A stretch of DNA of 64,000 nucleotides from assembly GCA_963721335.1 (NCBI GenBank), contig CAVRIV010000001.1:372001-436000 (forward strand), in the 5' to 3' direction. Positions 50,850 through 59,589 of this stretch are shown piece by piece. The stretch's first letter is position 1. Every line of letters begins with the position of its first letter. This DNA is from CAVXDY01 sp963721335 (GTDB lineage: Bacteria; Actinomycetota; Thermoleophilia; Miltoncostaeales; Miltoncostaeaceae). The notes under the pieces are model-generated. The model did no database searches. It had not been told where the DNA came from and worked only from the letters and a program-made list of their open reading frames with translations. The position numbers were made by a program, and so were the translations under genes.

Positions 50850-51272
50850 AGCACGGCGGGTGGGCCGCAACCGGCGACCGACGATCTGCTGGGGCGGCCG
50901 GCAGGCCGCGAGCTCGTGGGAGCGATCGGAGCCGTGTTCTTGATCGTGGCCGGCTATCAGGCGTACCTCGCCATCAGTCGCCGCTTCCTCGACGACGCCA
51001 AGACGAACGAGATGAGCCGACCGGTGCTGCGCGCCTACACGGCGGTGGGGACGACGGGCCTCGCGGCGCGGGCGATCGCGTTCGGGTTGATCGGCGTCTT
51101 CTTCATCAAGGCCGCGGTCGAATACGACCCTCACGAGGCCGTCGGGCTCGACGGCGCCCTGTCGCGCCTCACGACGCACGCCTACGGCCCCGCGTTCCTC
51201 GCAATCGTGGCCTGCGGTCTCATCCTCTTCGGCGTCTACTCGTTGGCGGACGCGCGGTTCCGCAAGATCTGA
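50850..51272 (+). pseudogene. 5'-truncated DUF1206 membrane protein
   Basis: The frame contains the last two-thirds of a DUF1206 protein: DLLGRPAGRELVGAIGAVFL and GYQAYLAISRRFLDDAKT (second unit), then GTTGLAARAIAFGLIGVFF, AVEYDPHEAVGLDGALSRL and YGPAFLAIVACGLILFGVYSL (third unit), with the natural end DARFRKI. The first unit is missing. Similarity begins right beside the start of the divergent PAP2 gene, and no start codon lies near it (first GTG 50934). It looks cut by a rearrangement that joined the PAP2 gene. A short protein from 50934 (112 residues) remains possible. Confidence 0.65.
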
Positions 51273-51362
51273 GGGGCCGGGCCCGCCCGTGGCCCGGCGC
51301 ACGCATCCCGGTCCGGGCCCAGCCTCCGAGGGGCCAGGCGGTGGGTGACGGACGCGCGCCGC

Positions 51363-51740
51363 TCAGGGCTGCGGTCGCGACGCGCCGGGGAGCGCGTCGC
51401 CGGGGTTCTCCAGCGGTGTCCTGGTCTCCCTCCCCCTGACCTCCTTCTCCGCACGGATGAAGGGCTGTGCCAGCTCGTGGTTCGCTCCGATGTCGGCGAT
51501 GGCCGCGTGCAGCACGACCAGGGCCGCTCGCTTCCAGGTGGTCGTCCGTAGGGAGGCCTGCCTCCGCTCTCCGGTCTTGCGCCGGTCCCGCAGGGCCAGC
51601 ACGTCATCCTCGGTGAACCGGCGATGCCCGCCCGGCGTCCGCCAATGGGGCAGCTCGCCCGTGTCGGTCCAGATCCGGATGGTGGCCGGCGCGACCCCGA
51701 GGATCGCTGCTGCCTGAGGAGTGGTCATCTCAGAGGGCAT
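51363..51740 (-). CDS. MerR-type/BldC-like HTH DNA-binding protein
   Basis: From ATG 51740 (MPSEMTTPQ) the product has 125 residues. Residues about 5-55 form a MerR/HTH_17 domain: TTPQAAAILGVAPATIRIWTD and WRTPGGHRRFTEDDVLALRD, the excisionase/BldC-like winged helix. The remainder is helical (WKRAALVVLHAAIADIG) with a charged tail. There is no cofactor-binding Cys. The ATG at 51770 is an alternative that adds ten residues. Target unknown. Confidence 0.85.
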   Translation of the reverse strand: MPSEMTTPQAAAILGVAPATIRIWTDTGELPHWRTPGGHRRFTEDDVLALRDRRKTGERRQASLRTTTWKRAALVVLHAAIADIGANHELAQPFIRAEKEVRGRETRTPLENPGDALPGASRPQP

Positions 51741-51794
51741 GGCCACGTTATCGGCACCGAGGCCTGCCACCGAAAGCCCACTCCCGCGGAGGGT

Positions 51795-52145
51795 TCAGGC
51801 GCTCACCGTGTCGAGAACCTGGAGCAGCTCGTGCGCCGCGAGCTCGACCTCCTTATGGCGCCATTCCGCCGCCCGGTAGACGCACGCGATCAGGGCGGAG
51901 CGATGGACGCGGCGGAGATCCCCGTAGACGAAGGCGTACCTCGCCTTGGTCTCGTCGGTGGCACCCTCCGTGAGCCCGAGGTGCCACTCGGCGTACTCCT
52001 GCCAGGAGTGCGAGTCCAGGTAGGCGTTCTCGTCGTCGGCGCGCGGCTGCACGTCTCCCCAGTCGCTGTCGAGGACGTACTGGCGGGCCTCGATGCGGCG
52101 ACGCGCGCGCGCCACGGCGCGATCGTTGACCGAGTAGGAGGCCAT
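51795..52145 (-). CDS. Conserved-looking small protein, unknown function
   Basis: From ATG 52145 (MASYSVND) the product has 116 residues. The sequence is rich in aromatic and charged residues (SHSWQEYAEWHLGLTEGA, KARYAFVYGDLRRVHRSA, AAEWRHKEVELAAHELL), predicted helical and soluble. No motif for catalysis is visible. An upstream ATG at 52187 adds only low-complexity residues. I do not recognise the family. Confidence 0.65.
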   Translation of the reverse strand: MASYSVNDRAVARARRRIEARQYVLDSDWGDVQPRADDENAYLDSHSWQEYAEWHLGLTEGATDETKARYAFVYGDLRRVHRSALIACVYRAAEWRHKEVELAAHELLQVLDTVSA

Positions 52146-52304
52146 GGCGGCAGTCTGCCCGAGGGAGCCGACCGCCGCCGCCGCCATCCATCACTTCGAG
52201 GGCGCGTACCCACCTCTACCCGCTCGGACCGCGGGGACTCCCCCGTCGGGGGACGACGCGCCCGCGGGGGCGGTCTACGCTCGTGGTCGACCAAGGACGG
52301 GGAT

Positions 52305-52641
52305 ATGGGGCTGCTCCAGGACCGCATGAACGAGCACGCCCACGACTGCGAGGTCGCCTTCGGCCTGCTCGAGCGCGCCCCGTGGGACGACGACGAGCTC
52401 GCCAGCGCTCGAGGTGCAGGCCGGCGACCTCGACCGAGAGGGGCTCGTCGCCGAGGGCAAGGTGCTGGCCGCCGCGCTCCGGGCGGGGGGCGAGCCTCCG
52501 AGCCTGGACGAGCTTCGGTGGTGGCACCGTCGCACCCGGGTCTGCATCAAGGCGCTCAAGGAGACGGACCCCGAGGCGGTGGCCTCGTACATGAGCGGTC
52601 TCGAGTCCGATCAGGACCGCTGGCTGATCCGGGGCATGTAG
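52305..52641 (+). CDS. Small helical protein, unknown, one frameshift
   Basis: ATG 52305 starts MGLLQDRMNEHAHDCEVAFG, up to DDDELASA. At about 52406 the frame is lost and a neighbouring frame goes on with LEVQAGDLDREGLVAEGKVL and RWWHRRTRVCIKALKETDPE to RWLIRGM at 52641. The length (337 bases) is not a multiple of three, consistent with one extra base. The product would have about 111 residues and be soluble. Family unknown. A -10-like TACGCT lies at 52275-52280. Confidence 0.55.
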
Positions 52642-52680
52642 GGACGGCTGCGCACGGGTCGCCGGACGCGGGCCGGGAGC

Positions 52681-52686
52681 TAGCCT
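52681..52686 (+). promoter_or_regulatory. Putative -10 box TAGCCT, leaderless
   Basis: TAGCCT ends 7 bases before the GTG at 52694; the spacing fits a leaderless transcript. Confidence 0.35.
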
Positions 52687-52693
52687 GAGTGGC

Positions 52694-53719
52694 GTGATCC
52701 GGACCGTGATCGTCGGAGCGGGGATGACGGGCCTGACCCTGGCGAGGCTCCTCAGGGCGCGCGGCCAGGAGCCGATCGTCCTCGAGCGGGGACCCGCGGG
52801 GGCGTACCAGCCGCGCGCGTTCATGCTCGGCTACCAGGGCTATGAGCCCCTGGAGGAGCTCGGGATCCTGTCGCGGCTGCGGGAGGCCGGGCGCGATGTG
52901 GCCCCGCGGGCCGATGGGACGCCCATCGGGATCGCGGTGGACGTCGGGATCGTGATGGCGGCGCTCGCGGAGGGGGTGCCCGTGGCGCACCGGGAGTCCG
53001 TCGTCGACCTGCTGCGCGACGGCGATCGGGTGGTGGGGGTCGTGACCGAGGGGCCCGGCGGCACCTCGCGCGTCTCCGCCGACCTGGTGGTCGCCTGCGA
53101 CGGCCGGGCGTCACCGGTGCGCCGGATGGCCGGCCTCGAGGCCAGGGTCCACCCGCTGAACGACGCGTACCTGTCGTTCCTGTCGCCGGTGGCCCCGCGT
53201 GAGCTGTTCGGCTTCCGCTACCTCTCGGACGGCGGGATGGTGACCATGCTCGGCTGGCCCCAGGGCTCGTCCGGGTCGCGGCGCATCGACCCGATCGGCG
53301 AGGACGCCGCGAAGGCGCCGCCGATCGAGGCCTTCCGGCGCAACTTCTCCGAGCTCATGCCCGAGGGAGCCGAGGCGGTGGAGGGCGTGCGCTCCTGGGA
53401 CCAGGTCCGCTACGTCGAGCCGCGCCTCCTGCGGTGCCCGCAGTGGTGGTCGCCCGGCGTCCTGGTCATCGGCGACTCGGCCCACACCTTCGGCCCCGAC
53501 ACCGGTGTCGGGGCCGGCGTGGGCCTGCAGGACGCCCATGCGCTGGCCGAGGCGCTCTCGCGCCATCGGGACTCCGACTCCGCCTGCCGGAGCTACCTCA
53601 CCTGGCGCGAGCCGGCGGTGCGTCCGCTCGAGGCGATGGACCCCGCCTGGGAGCGGATTGGCCAGATCCGCAACTCGGCGGATCGACCGCTCGCCGAGGC
53701 CTGGCCGCCGCTCTCCTAG
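52694..53719 (+). CDS. FAD-dependent monooxygenase (UbiH/PHBH type)
   Basis: The product has 341 residues from GTG 52694. The FAD-binding start is VIVGAGMTGLTLARLLRARG (GxGxxG) followed by VLERG. A middle motif VVACDGRASPVRRMAG (DG) and the second FAD motif GVLVIGDSAHTFGPDTGVGA (GD...P) are both intact, placing it in the PHBH-like flavin monooxygenases. At 341 residues it is a little short; the substrate domain is compact. It would hydroxylate an aromatic or similar compound using NAD(P)H and O2. Substrate unknown. Confidence 0.88.
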   Translation: MIRTVIVGAGMTGLTLARLLRARGQEPIVLERGPAGAYQPRAFMLGYQGYEPLEELGILSRLREAGRDVAPRADGTPIGIAVDVGIVMAALAEGVPVAHRESVVDLLRDGDRVVGVVTEGPGGTSRVSADLVVACDGRASPVRRMAGLEARVHPLNDAYLSFLSPVAPRELFGFRYLSDGGMVTMLGWPQGSSGSRRIDPIGEDAAKAPPIEAFRRNFSELMPEGAEAVEGVRSWDQVRYVEPRLLRCPQWWSPGVLVIGDSAHTFGPDTGVGAGVGLQDAHALAEALSRHRDSDSACRSYLTWREPAVRPLEAMDPAWERIGQIRNSADRPLAEAWPPLS

Positions 53720-53781
53720 GACGGGCCGGTCCGGGACCGGGAGGGCTCATCCTTTGGGCCCCATCCGCCGAGATTCATCAG

Positions 53782-55386
53782 GTGACCGCTCAGCGTCCCC
53801 ACCCCCTCCACGCCCTCCTGCGCGCCACCCGGGATCCGCGGAACCAGGCGATGGCCCTTCTCGCCACCCTCACCGGGCGGCGCGGGCGCAGCCATGCCGA
53901 GGAGCAGCGCGCGCTGCGACGCCTCGCGACGGCCGTCGCGGCCGAGAGGCCCCTCGAGGAGATCTTCCGGGTGGCCGCCCAGGAGGCCGCCACGCTGGCG
54001 GGCTCGCGGCTCGCCCTCGTGACCGTGGTGGACGACGCCGGATCCGAGGTCGTGGCCGGTGCCTGGCCCGAGTCCGCGCGATCGCTGCCGGCGGAGGTCA
54101 TGGCCGCCAACGTGAGCGTCCCGGTGCTGGTCGACGGCCGGCTGTGGGGCTCCGTGTGCGCGGTCGAGAGCGGCACCGCCGGGTTCGTCCCCGACGCCCG
54201 CGAGCGCCTGGTCCGCGCGGCCGAGCTCGTGGAGCTGGCGATCGTGAACGCCGAGGGGCGCCGCCGGCTGGCCGAGCAGGCGTCCAGCGATCCGCTCACC
54301 GGGCTCGCGAACCACCGCGTCTTCCACGAGCGCCTGCAGCAGGAGGCGGCGCGCGCCCAGCGCCACGACCGCCCGCTCGCCCTGGCCGTGTTCGATCTCG
54401 ACCATTTCAAGCGCGTCAACGACACCCACGGTCACCAGACCGGCGACTGGGTGCTGCGCGAGGTGGCCGGCCGCCTCTCCGTCCACGTGCGCAGCGGCGA
54501 TCTCCTCGGACGAGTGGGTGGCGAGGAGTTCGCCTGGCTCATGCCGGAGACCGACGACCTCGCGGCCTTCGGCGTGGCCGAGCGCGCCCGGGCGTCGGTC
54601 GCGACGCTGGCGCTGGGTGAGGTCGGCCGGCTGACGGTCTCGGCCGGTGTCTCCGACCTCAGCCGGGCGACGAGCGCGCTCGAGCTCTACCGATTCGCCG
54701 ACCAGGCCCTCTACCTGGCGAAGTCGCACGGGCGCGACGTCACCTTCCGCTACTCGCCCGAGGTGGTCGCGAGCGCGGAGGCTCTGCGCTCCGGCAACGA
54801 TCCCGGCGCCGCCCTGGTCGCGCTGGAGTCGCTCGCGCAGGCGGTGGACGCCCGCGACTCCCAGGAGAGACGGCACTCCGAGTCCGTCGCCGGGCTGGCC
54901 GAGCAGATCGCCCTCGCGGCGGGCTGGACCGTCGCAGCCGCGCGCTCCCTGCGGCAGGCGGCGCTGCTTCACGACGTGGGCAAGATCGGCGCGACCGACG
55001 ACATCCTGTTGAAACCCGGCCCGCTCTCCGCCGACGAGCGCGCGCGCATCGCCCTGCACGCGGAGCTGGGGGAGCGGATGGCGGGCGGCGTCCTGAGCGA
55101 CCTCCAGCTCTCCTGGATCCGTGGGCACCACGAGCGGTGGGACGGCAGCGGATACCCCGATGGGCTCGCCGGCGACCAGATCCCCGAGGGCGCGTGCTTC
55201 ATCTGCATCGCGGACGCCTGGGACGCGATGACCAGCCCGCGGCTGTACGCATCGCAGCTCTCGTCCGAGGAGGCCCTGGTGGAGGTGCGCCGCAACGCGG
55301 GGCGCCAGTTCTCGCCCGCCGCCGTCGAGGCCCTGTGCCAGGTGGTGCGGGCCGGCGACGGGATGACCTCGTCCGATCCCCGCTGA
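53782..55386 (+). CDS. GAF-GGDEF-HD-GYP cyclic di-GMP signalling protein
   Basis: From GTG 53782 (VTAQRPHPLH) the product has 534 residues; ATG 53851 is an alternative start. A GAF-like sensor (about 45-165) is followed by a GGDEF domain (about 170-325) with SDPLTGLANHRVF, FDLDHFKRVNDTHGH and an intact GGEEF signature. An HD-type domain (about 350-530) has LLHDVGKIG, HAELGER and HHERWDGSGYPDGL, the HD-GYP signature with GYP intact. It could both make and break c-di-GMP, depending on the GAF ligand. The PilZ protein at 33.2 kb is a possible reader. Confidence 0.92.
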   Translation: MTAQRPHPLHALLRATRDPRNQAMALLATLTGRRGRSHAEEQRALRRLATAVAAERPLEEIFRVAAQEAATLAGSRLALVTVVDDAGSEVVAGAWPESARSLPAEVMAANVSVPVLVDGRLWGSVCAVESGTAGFVPDARERLVRAAELVELAIVNAEGRRRLAEQASSDPLTGLANHRVFHERLQQEAARAQRHDRPLALAVFDLDHFKRVNDTHGHQTGDWVLREVAGRLSVHVRSGDLLGRVGGEEFAWLMPETDDLAAFGVAERARASVATLALGEVGRLTVSAGVSDLSRATSALELYRFADQALYLAKSHGRDVTFRYSPEVVASAEALRSGNDPGAALVALESLAQAVDARDSQERRHSESVAGLAEQIALAAGWTVAAARSLRQAALLHDVGKIGATDDILLKPGPLSADERARIALHAELGERMAGGVLSDLQLSWIRGHHERWDGSGYPDGLAGDQIPEGACFICIADAWDAMTSPRLYASQLSSEEALVEVRRNAGRQFSPAAVEALCQVVRAGDGMTSSDPR

Positions 55387-55476
55387 GGGCGGCCTATACG
55401 CCGGCGTTGGAACGCCTCCTGGGGGGTCTGACGGGCCGTCCATGGCCCTTTCAACCAACGCCGGCTAGGGACTGAG

Positions 55477-55482
55477 TAGCAT
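55477..55482 (+). promoter_or_regulatory. Putative -10 box TAGCAT, leaderless
   Basis: TAGCAT ends 7 bases before the ATG at 55490; no -35 evident. Confidence 0.35.
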
Positions 55483-55489
55483 CCGCGGC

Positions 55490-56356
55490 ATGGCCGCGCG
55501 GCGGGTGGACGTGGGCGAGGTGCGCCTCGCCGTGACCGAGGCCGGCGACGGTGAGCCGGTGGTGATGCTGCACGGCTTCCCCGAGCTCGCGCGCTGCTGG
55601 CGGCACCAGGTCGCCGCCCTCGCCGGCGCCGGGTACCGCGCGATCGCCCCGGACCTGCGCGGATACGGCGGCTCGGACCGCCCGGGAGCGGTGGACGACT
55701 ACACCGCCCCCAAGCTCGCCGGCGACGTCGTGGGGCTCATCGACGCCCTCGGGTACGAGAGCGTGCACCTGGTGGGCCACGACTGGGGCGGCGGCCTCGC
55801 CTGGGGGCTCGCCGGGCGGATGCCCGAGCGGGTGAGGTCGCTCACGATCCTGAACGCCCCGCAGCCGGCCGTCTCCGCTCGCCTGCGCGTGGAGGACGAG
55901 CGCACGCGCGCCAAGAGCTGGTACATGCTGCTCTTCCAGTTCGCCGGCGTCGCCGAGACCTGGCTCTCGGCGGACGACTGGGCCAACCTGCGCGGCTTCG
56001 TCTTCGACAACGCCGCCCCGGGCGCGTTCCCGCCCGAGGAGCGGGCCCGGCTCACGGAGGCGCTCGGACGCGATGGCGCGCTGACCGCGGCCCTCAACTG
56101 GTACCGGGCCAACATGCCGCCGTCCGCCTGGCTGCGGCCGCCGCCCGACCCGGCGCCCGTCTCCGTTCCCACGATGATCATCTGGGGCGAGGCCGACACC
56201 TACATGGACCCGGTCCTGCTGGAGCGGTCGGCCGAGACGGTCACCGGCTCCCTGCGCGTGGAGCGGCTGCCCGGCGTGAGCCATTGGGTCCAGGAGGAGG
56301 TGCCCGACCGGGTGAACGAGTTGATGATCGACTTCCTCGGCGACCAGGCGAGCTGA
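55490..56356 (+). CDS. Alpha/beta hydrolase, epoxide-hydrolase-like
   Basis: The product has 288 residues. MLHGFPELARCWRHQVAALA carries the HGxP oxyanion motif. LVGHDWGGGLAW has the Asp nucleophile typical of epoxide hydrolases and haloalkane dehalogenases (GxDxG). The cap region follows, then the acidic residue region PTMIIWGEADTYMDP and the catalytic His in LPGVSHWVQ. The soluble-epoxide-hydrolase type is the best guess; a dehalogenase is less likely, as the second Trp pattern is not clear. It converges with the LLM-ligase fusion gene, 16 bases away. Confidence 0.88.
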   Translation: MAARRVDVGEVRLAVTEAGDGEPVVMLHGFPELARCWRHQVAALAGAGYRAIAPDLRGYGGSDRPGAVDDYTAPKLAGDVVGLIDALGYESVHLVGHDWGGGLAWGLAGRMPERVRSLTILNAPQPAVSARLRVEDERTRAKSWYMLLFQFAGVAETWLSADDWANLRGFVFDNAAPGAFPPEERARLTEALGRDGALTAALNWYRANMPPSAWLRPPPDPAPVSVPTMIIWGEADTYMDPVLLERSAETVTGSLRVERLPGVSHWVQEEVPDRVNELMIDFLGDQAS

Positions 56357-56372
56357 GCCCGGGGCGGGAGGG

Positions 56373-58808
56373 TCAGCCCTCCCTGAGCCTGCGGCGGTCG
56401 AGCTTGCCCGAGGGCAGGCGCGGGAGCGCCTCCAGCACCGTCACGCTCTGGGGCGCCTTGTGGGGCTCGAGCGCGCGGGCCACGTGGCGGCGGAGCCCGG
56501 CGGCGAGCTCGTCGTCGTCGCCGGCGTCCTGCGCGAGCACCACGAAGGCCGCGGGCCGGGTGAGCCCGTCGGCTCCGGGCAGGCCGACCACAACCGCCTC
56601 GGCGACGGCCGGGTGGGTGAGGAGCGCCCCCTCGACCTCGACCGGGCTCACCCATCGCGCGTCGACCTTGAAGAGGTCGTCCGAGCGGCCGAGGTGCCGG
56701 TAGACGCCGTCGACCTCGGACATCGTGTCGCCCATGCGCAGCCACGGCCCGTAGACCAGCTCGCGGGTCTCGGCCACGCGGCGCCAGTAGCCGGTGGTGT
56801 TGGAGGAGCTGCGGATCCACAGCCGGCCCGGCTCGCCCGGCGCCACGCGCGCGCCGTCGTCGTCGACGAGCCGGATCTCCACGCCCTCCACCGCCCGGCC
56901 GAGCGTGCCCGGCAGCGGCTCGCCCGGTCGTGTCGAGATGACGATGTTCGAGCACTCGGAGCACCCGAGCCCCTCGATCAGCTGGAGTCCCGTCACCGCG
57001 CGCAGCCGCTCCCCCACCGAGGGCGGGAGGCTGTCGCCGGAGGAGACGGCCAGGCGCACCGTGGCCAGGGCGCCCTCGTCGGGGTGGCGCTCCAGGAACC
57101 GTGCGATCTGCGACCAGAAGGTCGGAACGCCCGTCAGCACGGTCACCCGGTGGCGCTCCACAAGCGTCAGCACCGAGCGGGGCGTGGGCAGGGTGCCGGC
57201 CGACAACACCGCCGTGGAGCCGCTCCCGATCACCCGGAAGAACCCGTTCCCGAAGCCGAGCGAGGTGAACAGGCGGGCCATGGAGTGGCAGCGGTCCTCG
57301 GGCGTCAGGGCGAGCACCTCGCGGGCGTAGGTCTCGATGCCGGTGCGCAGGTCCTGGTGCGCGTGCATCGCGCCCTTGGGACGGCCCGTGGACCCCGACG
57401 AGTAGACGAGGTAGCCGAGGTCCTCGGGATGCACCGGCCGCACCGGCCGGGGCTCGCCCTCGTCGAGCGCGCCGGGCTCCACCCGCGTCACGCCGGGGAC
57501 GGCGGCCTCGGGGGCGCCCACCAGCACCGAGGGCTCGCAATCGTCCAGGACCACCGCCAGGCGCTCCGCACCGGCCGCCGGGTCGAGGGGCACGGGGACC
57601 GCTCCCAGCCGCGCGGCGCCGAGGAACGCCGCGAGCCATGGCCGGCCGTCGCGCAGCGCCACGGCCACGCGGTCGCCGGGGCGCACCCCGGCCTCCGCCA
57701 GGGCGCCCGCGGCGCGGGCCGAGGCGGCTGAGAGTTCGGCGAAGCTCCACCCGCCCTCGTCGTCGATCGCGGCCGGGTGATCGGCGAGCTCCCCCTCGGC
57801 GTGGCGCTCGACGACCAGGCTCACCAGGTTGTCCCTCGCGCTGCCGCGCGCTCCCGGCCGAGGCGCCGGAGCCGCCGCAGCCGGCGGGAGGGTGGCCTCG
57901 GCCAGGGCGTCGAGCGCCTCCAGGGGCACCCGCGACGGCAGCACCAGCACCGCGTCGGTCACTCCGGCGCGACCGTGCGCCGCGAGGGTCTCGCGGAGCT
58001 CCTCGGGTGAGCCGACGATGCCCGTCCCGCGCAGCCAGCGCAGCAGCCGCGGGGGGGTGGTGCCCAGGGTGGCCGCCTCGCCGCTCAGCCAGGCGTGGGC
58101 CTCGTCCTCGGAGCGGACCGGGAGGGCGAACGTGTAGAGCGCGCAGGCCAGCGGCGGCCGGCCCGCCGCGAGACGGGCCTCCTCGGCGACGGCCAGGCGG
58201 CGCGCCACCTCCTCCGGCTCGGCGAAGGCCGCCACGATGCCGTCGGCGCGCTCGCCGGCCAGGCGCAGGAGCCGGGGGCGGTGGGCGGCGAGCCAGATCG
58301 GGGGGCCGCCGGGCTGGACCGGGGGCGGCTGGTTCGGCGCCCCGGCGAGGACCCCGGGCACGTCCGTGCCCTCGGGATGGTCGAACATCGCGCGCATGAC
58401 CTCCAGCGCGTCGCGCAGCCCCTCGGTGCGCTCGCCGGGGCGGCCGAAGGGGACGCCGTAGGCGCGGTGCTCGGGCACGTCCGAGCCGGCGCCCAGGCCC
58501 ACCACCAGGCGACCTCCGGACACCACGTCCAGGATCGTCGCCATCTTGGCGGCCAGCGGTGCGGGCCGGTAGCTGGCCGACAGCACCGCCACCCCGAGTC
58601 GCGGGCGCTCGGTGAGCGCCGCGAGCGCCGAGAGCGTGACCATGGCGTCGAAGGCCGGCTCGTCCTTCACCCGTCCCGGTGACTGGAGGTGGTCGTTCAC
58701 CCACAGGCCGGCGAAGCCCCGCCGCTCGGCGCGGAGCGCGAACGCCCGGATTCCGCCCCAGGTCGATCCGTACTGGGGCACCCGGACCCCGATGGCGGGT
58801 CCGCTCAT
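56373..58808 (-). CDS. Fusion: LLM-class monooxygenase joined to acyl-CoA/benzoate-CoA-type ligase
   Basis: One uninterrupted frame of 811 residues. Residues about 1-305 form a luciferase-like TIM barrel: RAERRGFAGLWVNDHLQSPG, LGVAVLSASYRPAPLAAKM, GRLVVGLGAGSDVPEHRAYG and GIVGSPEELRETLAAHG. An Ala/Pro linker (about 310-335) leads to an ANL adenylating enzyme (about 340-811). It has A3 YSSGSTGRPKG (about 466-476), LIEGLGCSECSNIV, LRMGDTM, GRSDDLFKVDARWVSPVEVE and catalytic Lys802 in LPSGKLDRRR. All key motifs are present in both halves. It may activate an acid and oxidise it, or the reverse, in one polypeptide. The fusion seems unusual; I know no standard family with it. Confidence 0.88.
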   Translation of the reverse strand: MSGPAIGVRVPQYGSTWGGIRAFALRAERRGFAGLWVNDHLQSPGRVKDEPAFDAMVTLSALAALTERPRLGVAVLSASYRPAPLAAKMATILDVVSGGRLVVGLGAGSDVPEHRAYGVPFGRPGERTEGLRDALEVMRAMFDHPEGTDVPGVLAGAPNQPPPVQPGGPPIWLAAHRPRLLRLAGERADGIVAAFAEPEEVARRLAVAEEARLAAGRPPLACALYTFALPVRSEDEAHAWLSGEAATLGTTPPRLLRWLRGTGIVGSPEELRETLAAHGRAGVTDAVLVLPSRVPLEALDALAEATLPPAAAAPAPRPGARGSARDNLVSLVVERHAEGELADHPAAIDDEGGWSFAELSAASARAAGALAEAGVRPGDRVAVALRDGRPWLAAFLGAARLGAVPVPLDPAAGAERLAVVLDDCEPSVLVGAPEAAVPGVTRVEPGALDEGEPRPVRPVHPEDLGYLVYSSGSTGRPKGAMHAHQDLRTGIETYAREVLALTPEDRCHSMARLFTSLGFGNGFFRVIGSGSTAVLSAGTLPTPRSVLTLVERHRVTVLTGVPTFWSQIARFLERHPDEGALATVRLAVSSGDSLPPSVGERLRAVTGLQLIEGLGCSECSNIVISTRPGEPLPGTLGRAVEGVEIRLVDDDGARVAPGEPGRLWIRSSSNTTGYWRRVAETRELVYGPWLRMGDTMSEVDGVYRHLGRSDDLFKVDARWVSPVEVEGALLTHPAVAEAVVVGLPGADGLTRPAAFVVLAQDAGDDDELAAGLRRHVARALEPHKAPQSVTVLEALPRLPSGKLDRRRLREG

Positions 58809-58818
58809 GGCCGGGGTG

Positions 58819-59379
58819 TTACCCCGGACCGAGGACGACCACCACCTGGGCCCCCTCCGGGGCGGCCTCCGACAGTGGTCCGGAGCCGGGAAGCTGGCGC
58901 ACCTGCTCGAACTCGAGGTCCGTGGCCACGCGCTCCGCGGCCGGGCGCTGGCCCGCGCGGAAGTACACGACCGACGGCCCGGTGGTGCCGGACGGGGCGT
59001 TGCCGGCGGTGACGCCCTCGTATCCGAAGCTCTCGGCCTGCGCGGCCGTGTCGCCCGCGAGGCCGGCGGTGTCGGTTCCGTTCAGGACGGCGAGGCCCAC
59101 GTCGGCGCGAGCCGGCGGAGGGGCCGGGGCCTCGGCCGCCGTGGTTCCCGGCGGGGCCGTCGCCGTGCCCTGGGTGGTGGTCCCCGCCGCCGCGCCGGAT
59201 CCGGATCCGGCGCCGGGGCTGCTCGCCTCCAGAACGGTGGTCGGACCGTCGTCGCCGCGCAGCACCCACCCGCCGACGAAGCCGATGATCAGACAGGCGA
59301 CGACCAGGGCCGCCGGGCGCGCCCACGCGCGGCCTCCGGGCGGGCCGTGCTCGGTGACGCTGTCGGGATCCGTGGCCAT
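58819..59379 (-). CDS. LytR C-terminal (LytR_C) domain membrane protein
   Basis: From ATG 59379 the product has 186 residues. A cytoplasmic start is followed by one transmembrane helix (about 19-41), a Ser/Gly/Thr/Ala-rich linker, and a C-terminal LytR_C-like domain (about 90-186). The domain begins VGLAVLNGTDTAGLAGDTA, with SVVYFRAGQRPAAERVATDL and VVVVLGPG. In actinobacteria this domain occurs alone or at the end of LCP cell-wall ligases. No LCP domain is present here. Function in envelope biology is inferred. Confidence 0.85.
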   Translation of the reverse strand: MATDPDSVTEHGPPGGRAWARPAALVVACLIIGFVGGWVLRGDDGPTTVLEASSPGAGSGSGAAAGTTTQGTATAPPGTTAAEAPAPPPARADVGLAVLNGTDTAGLAGDTAAQAESFGYEGVTAGNAPSGTTGPSVVYFRAGQRPAAERVATDLEFEQVRQLPGSGPLSEAAPEGAQVVVVLGPG

Positions 59380-59589
59380 CCGCGCGTGAAACGCTAACGC
59401 CTTTCTCGGCCGACATGGGAAGCGGCCGGGCCCGGTGATAGAGTGCCGTCCGGTCGCGCCCTGCCCGCGCTGGCCGTCGTTCTCGGAGAGTGGCTCCCAC
59501 GCCGGCCCGAGGACGACCCGAGCGGTTCGCGACCCACCCTCGCCGGACCACGGCCCCTGGTAGCTCTGCCTGCCCGGAGGTCGCACGAG
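59380..59589. promoter_or_regulatory. Divergent intergenic region
   Basis: 210 bases between the LytR_C gene (minus) and the helicase gene (plus), so it must hold promoters in both directions. GATAGAGT at about 59441 could be part of a -10 box; nothing firmer. Confidence 0.35.
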
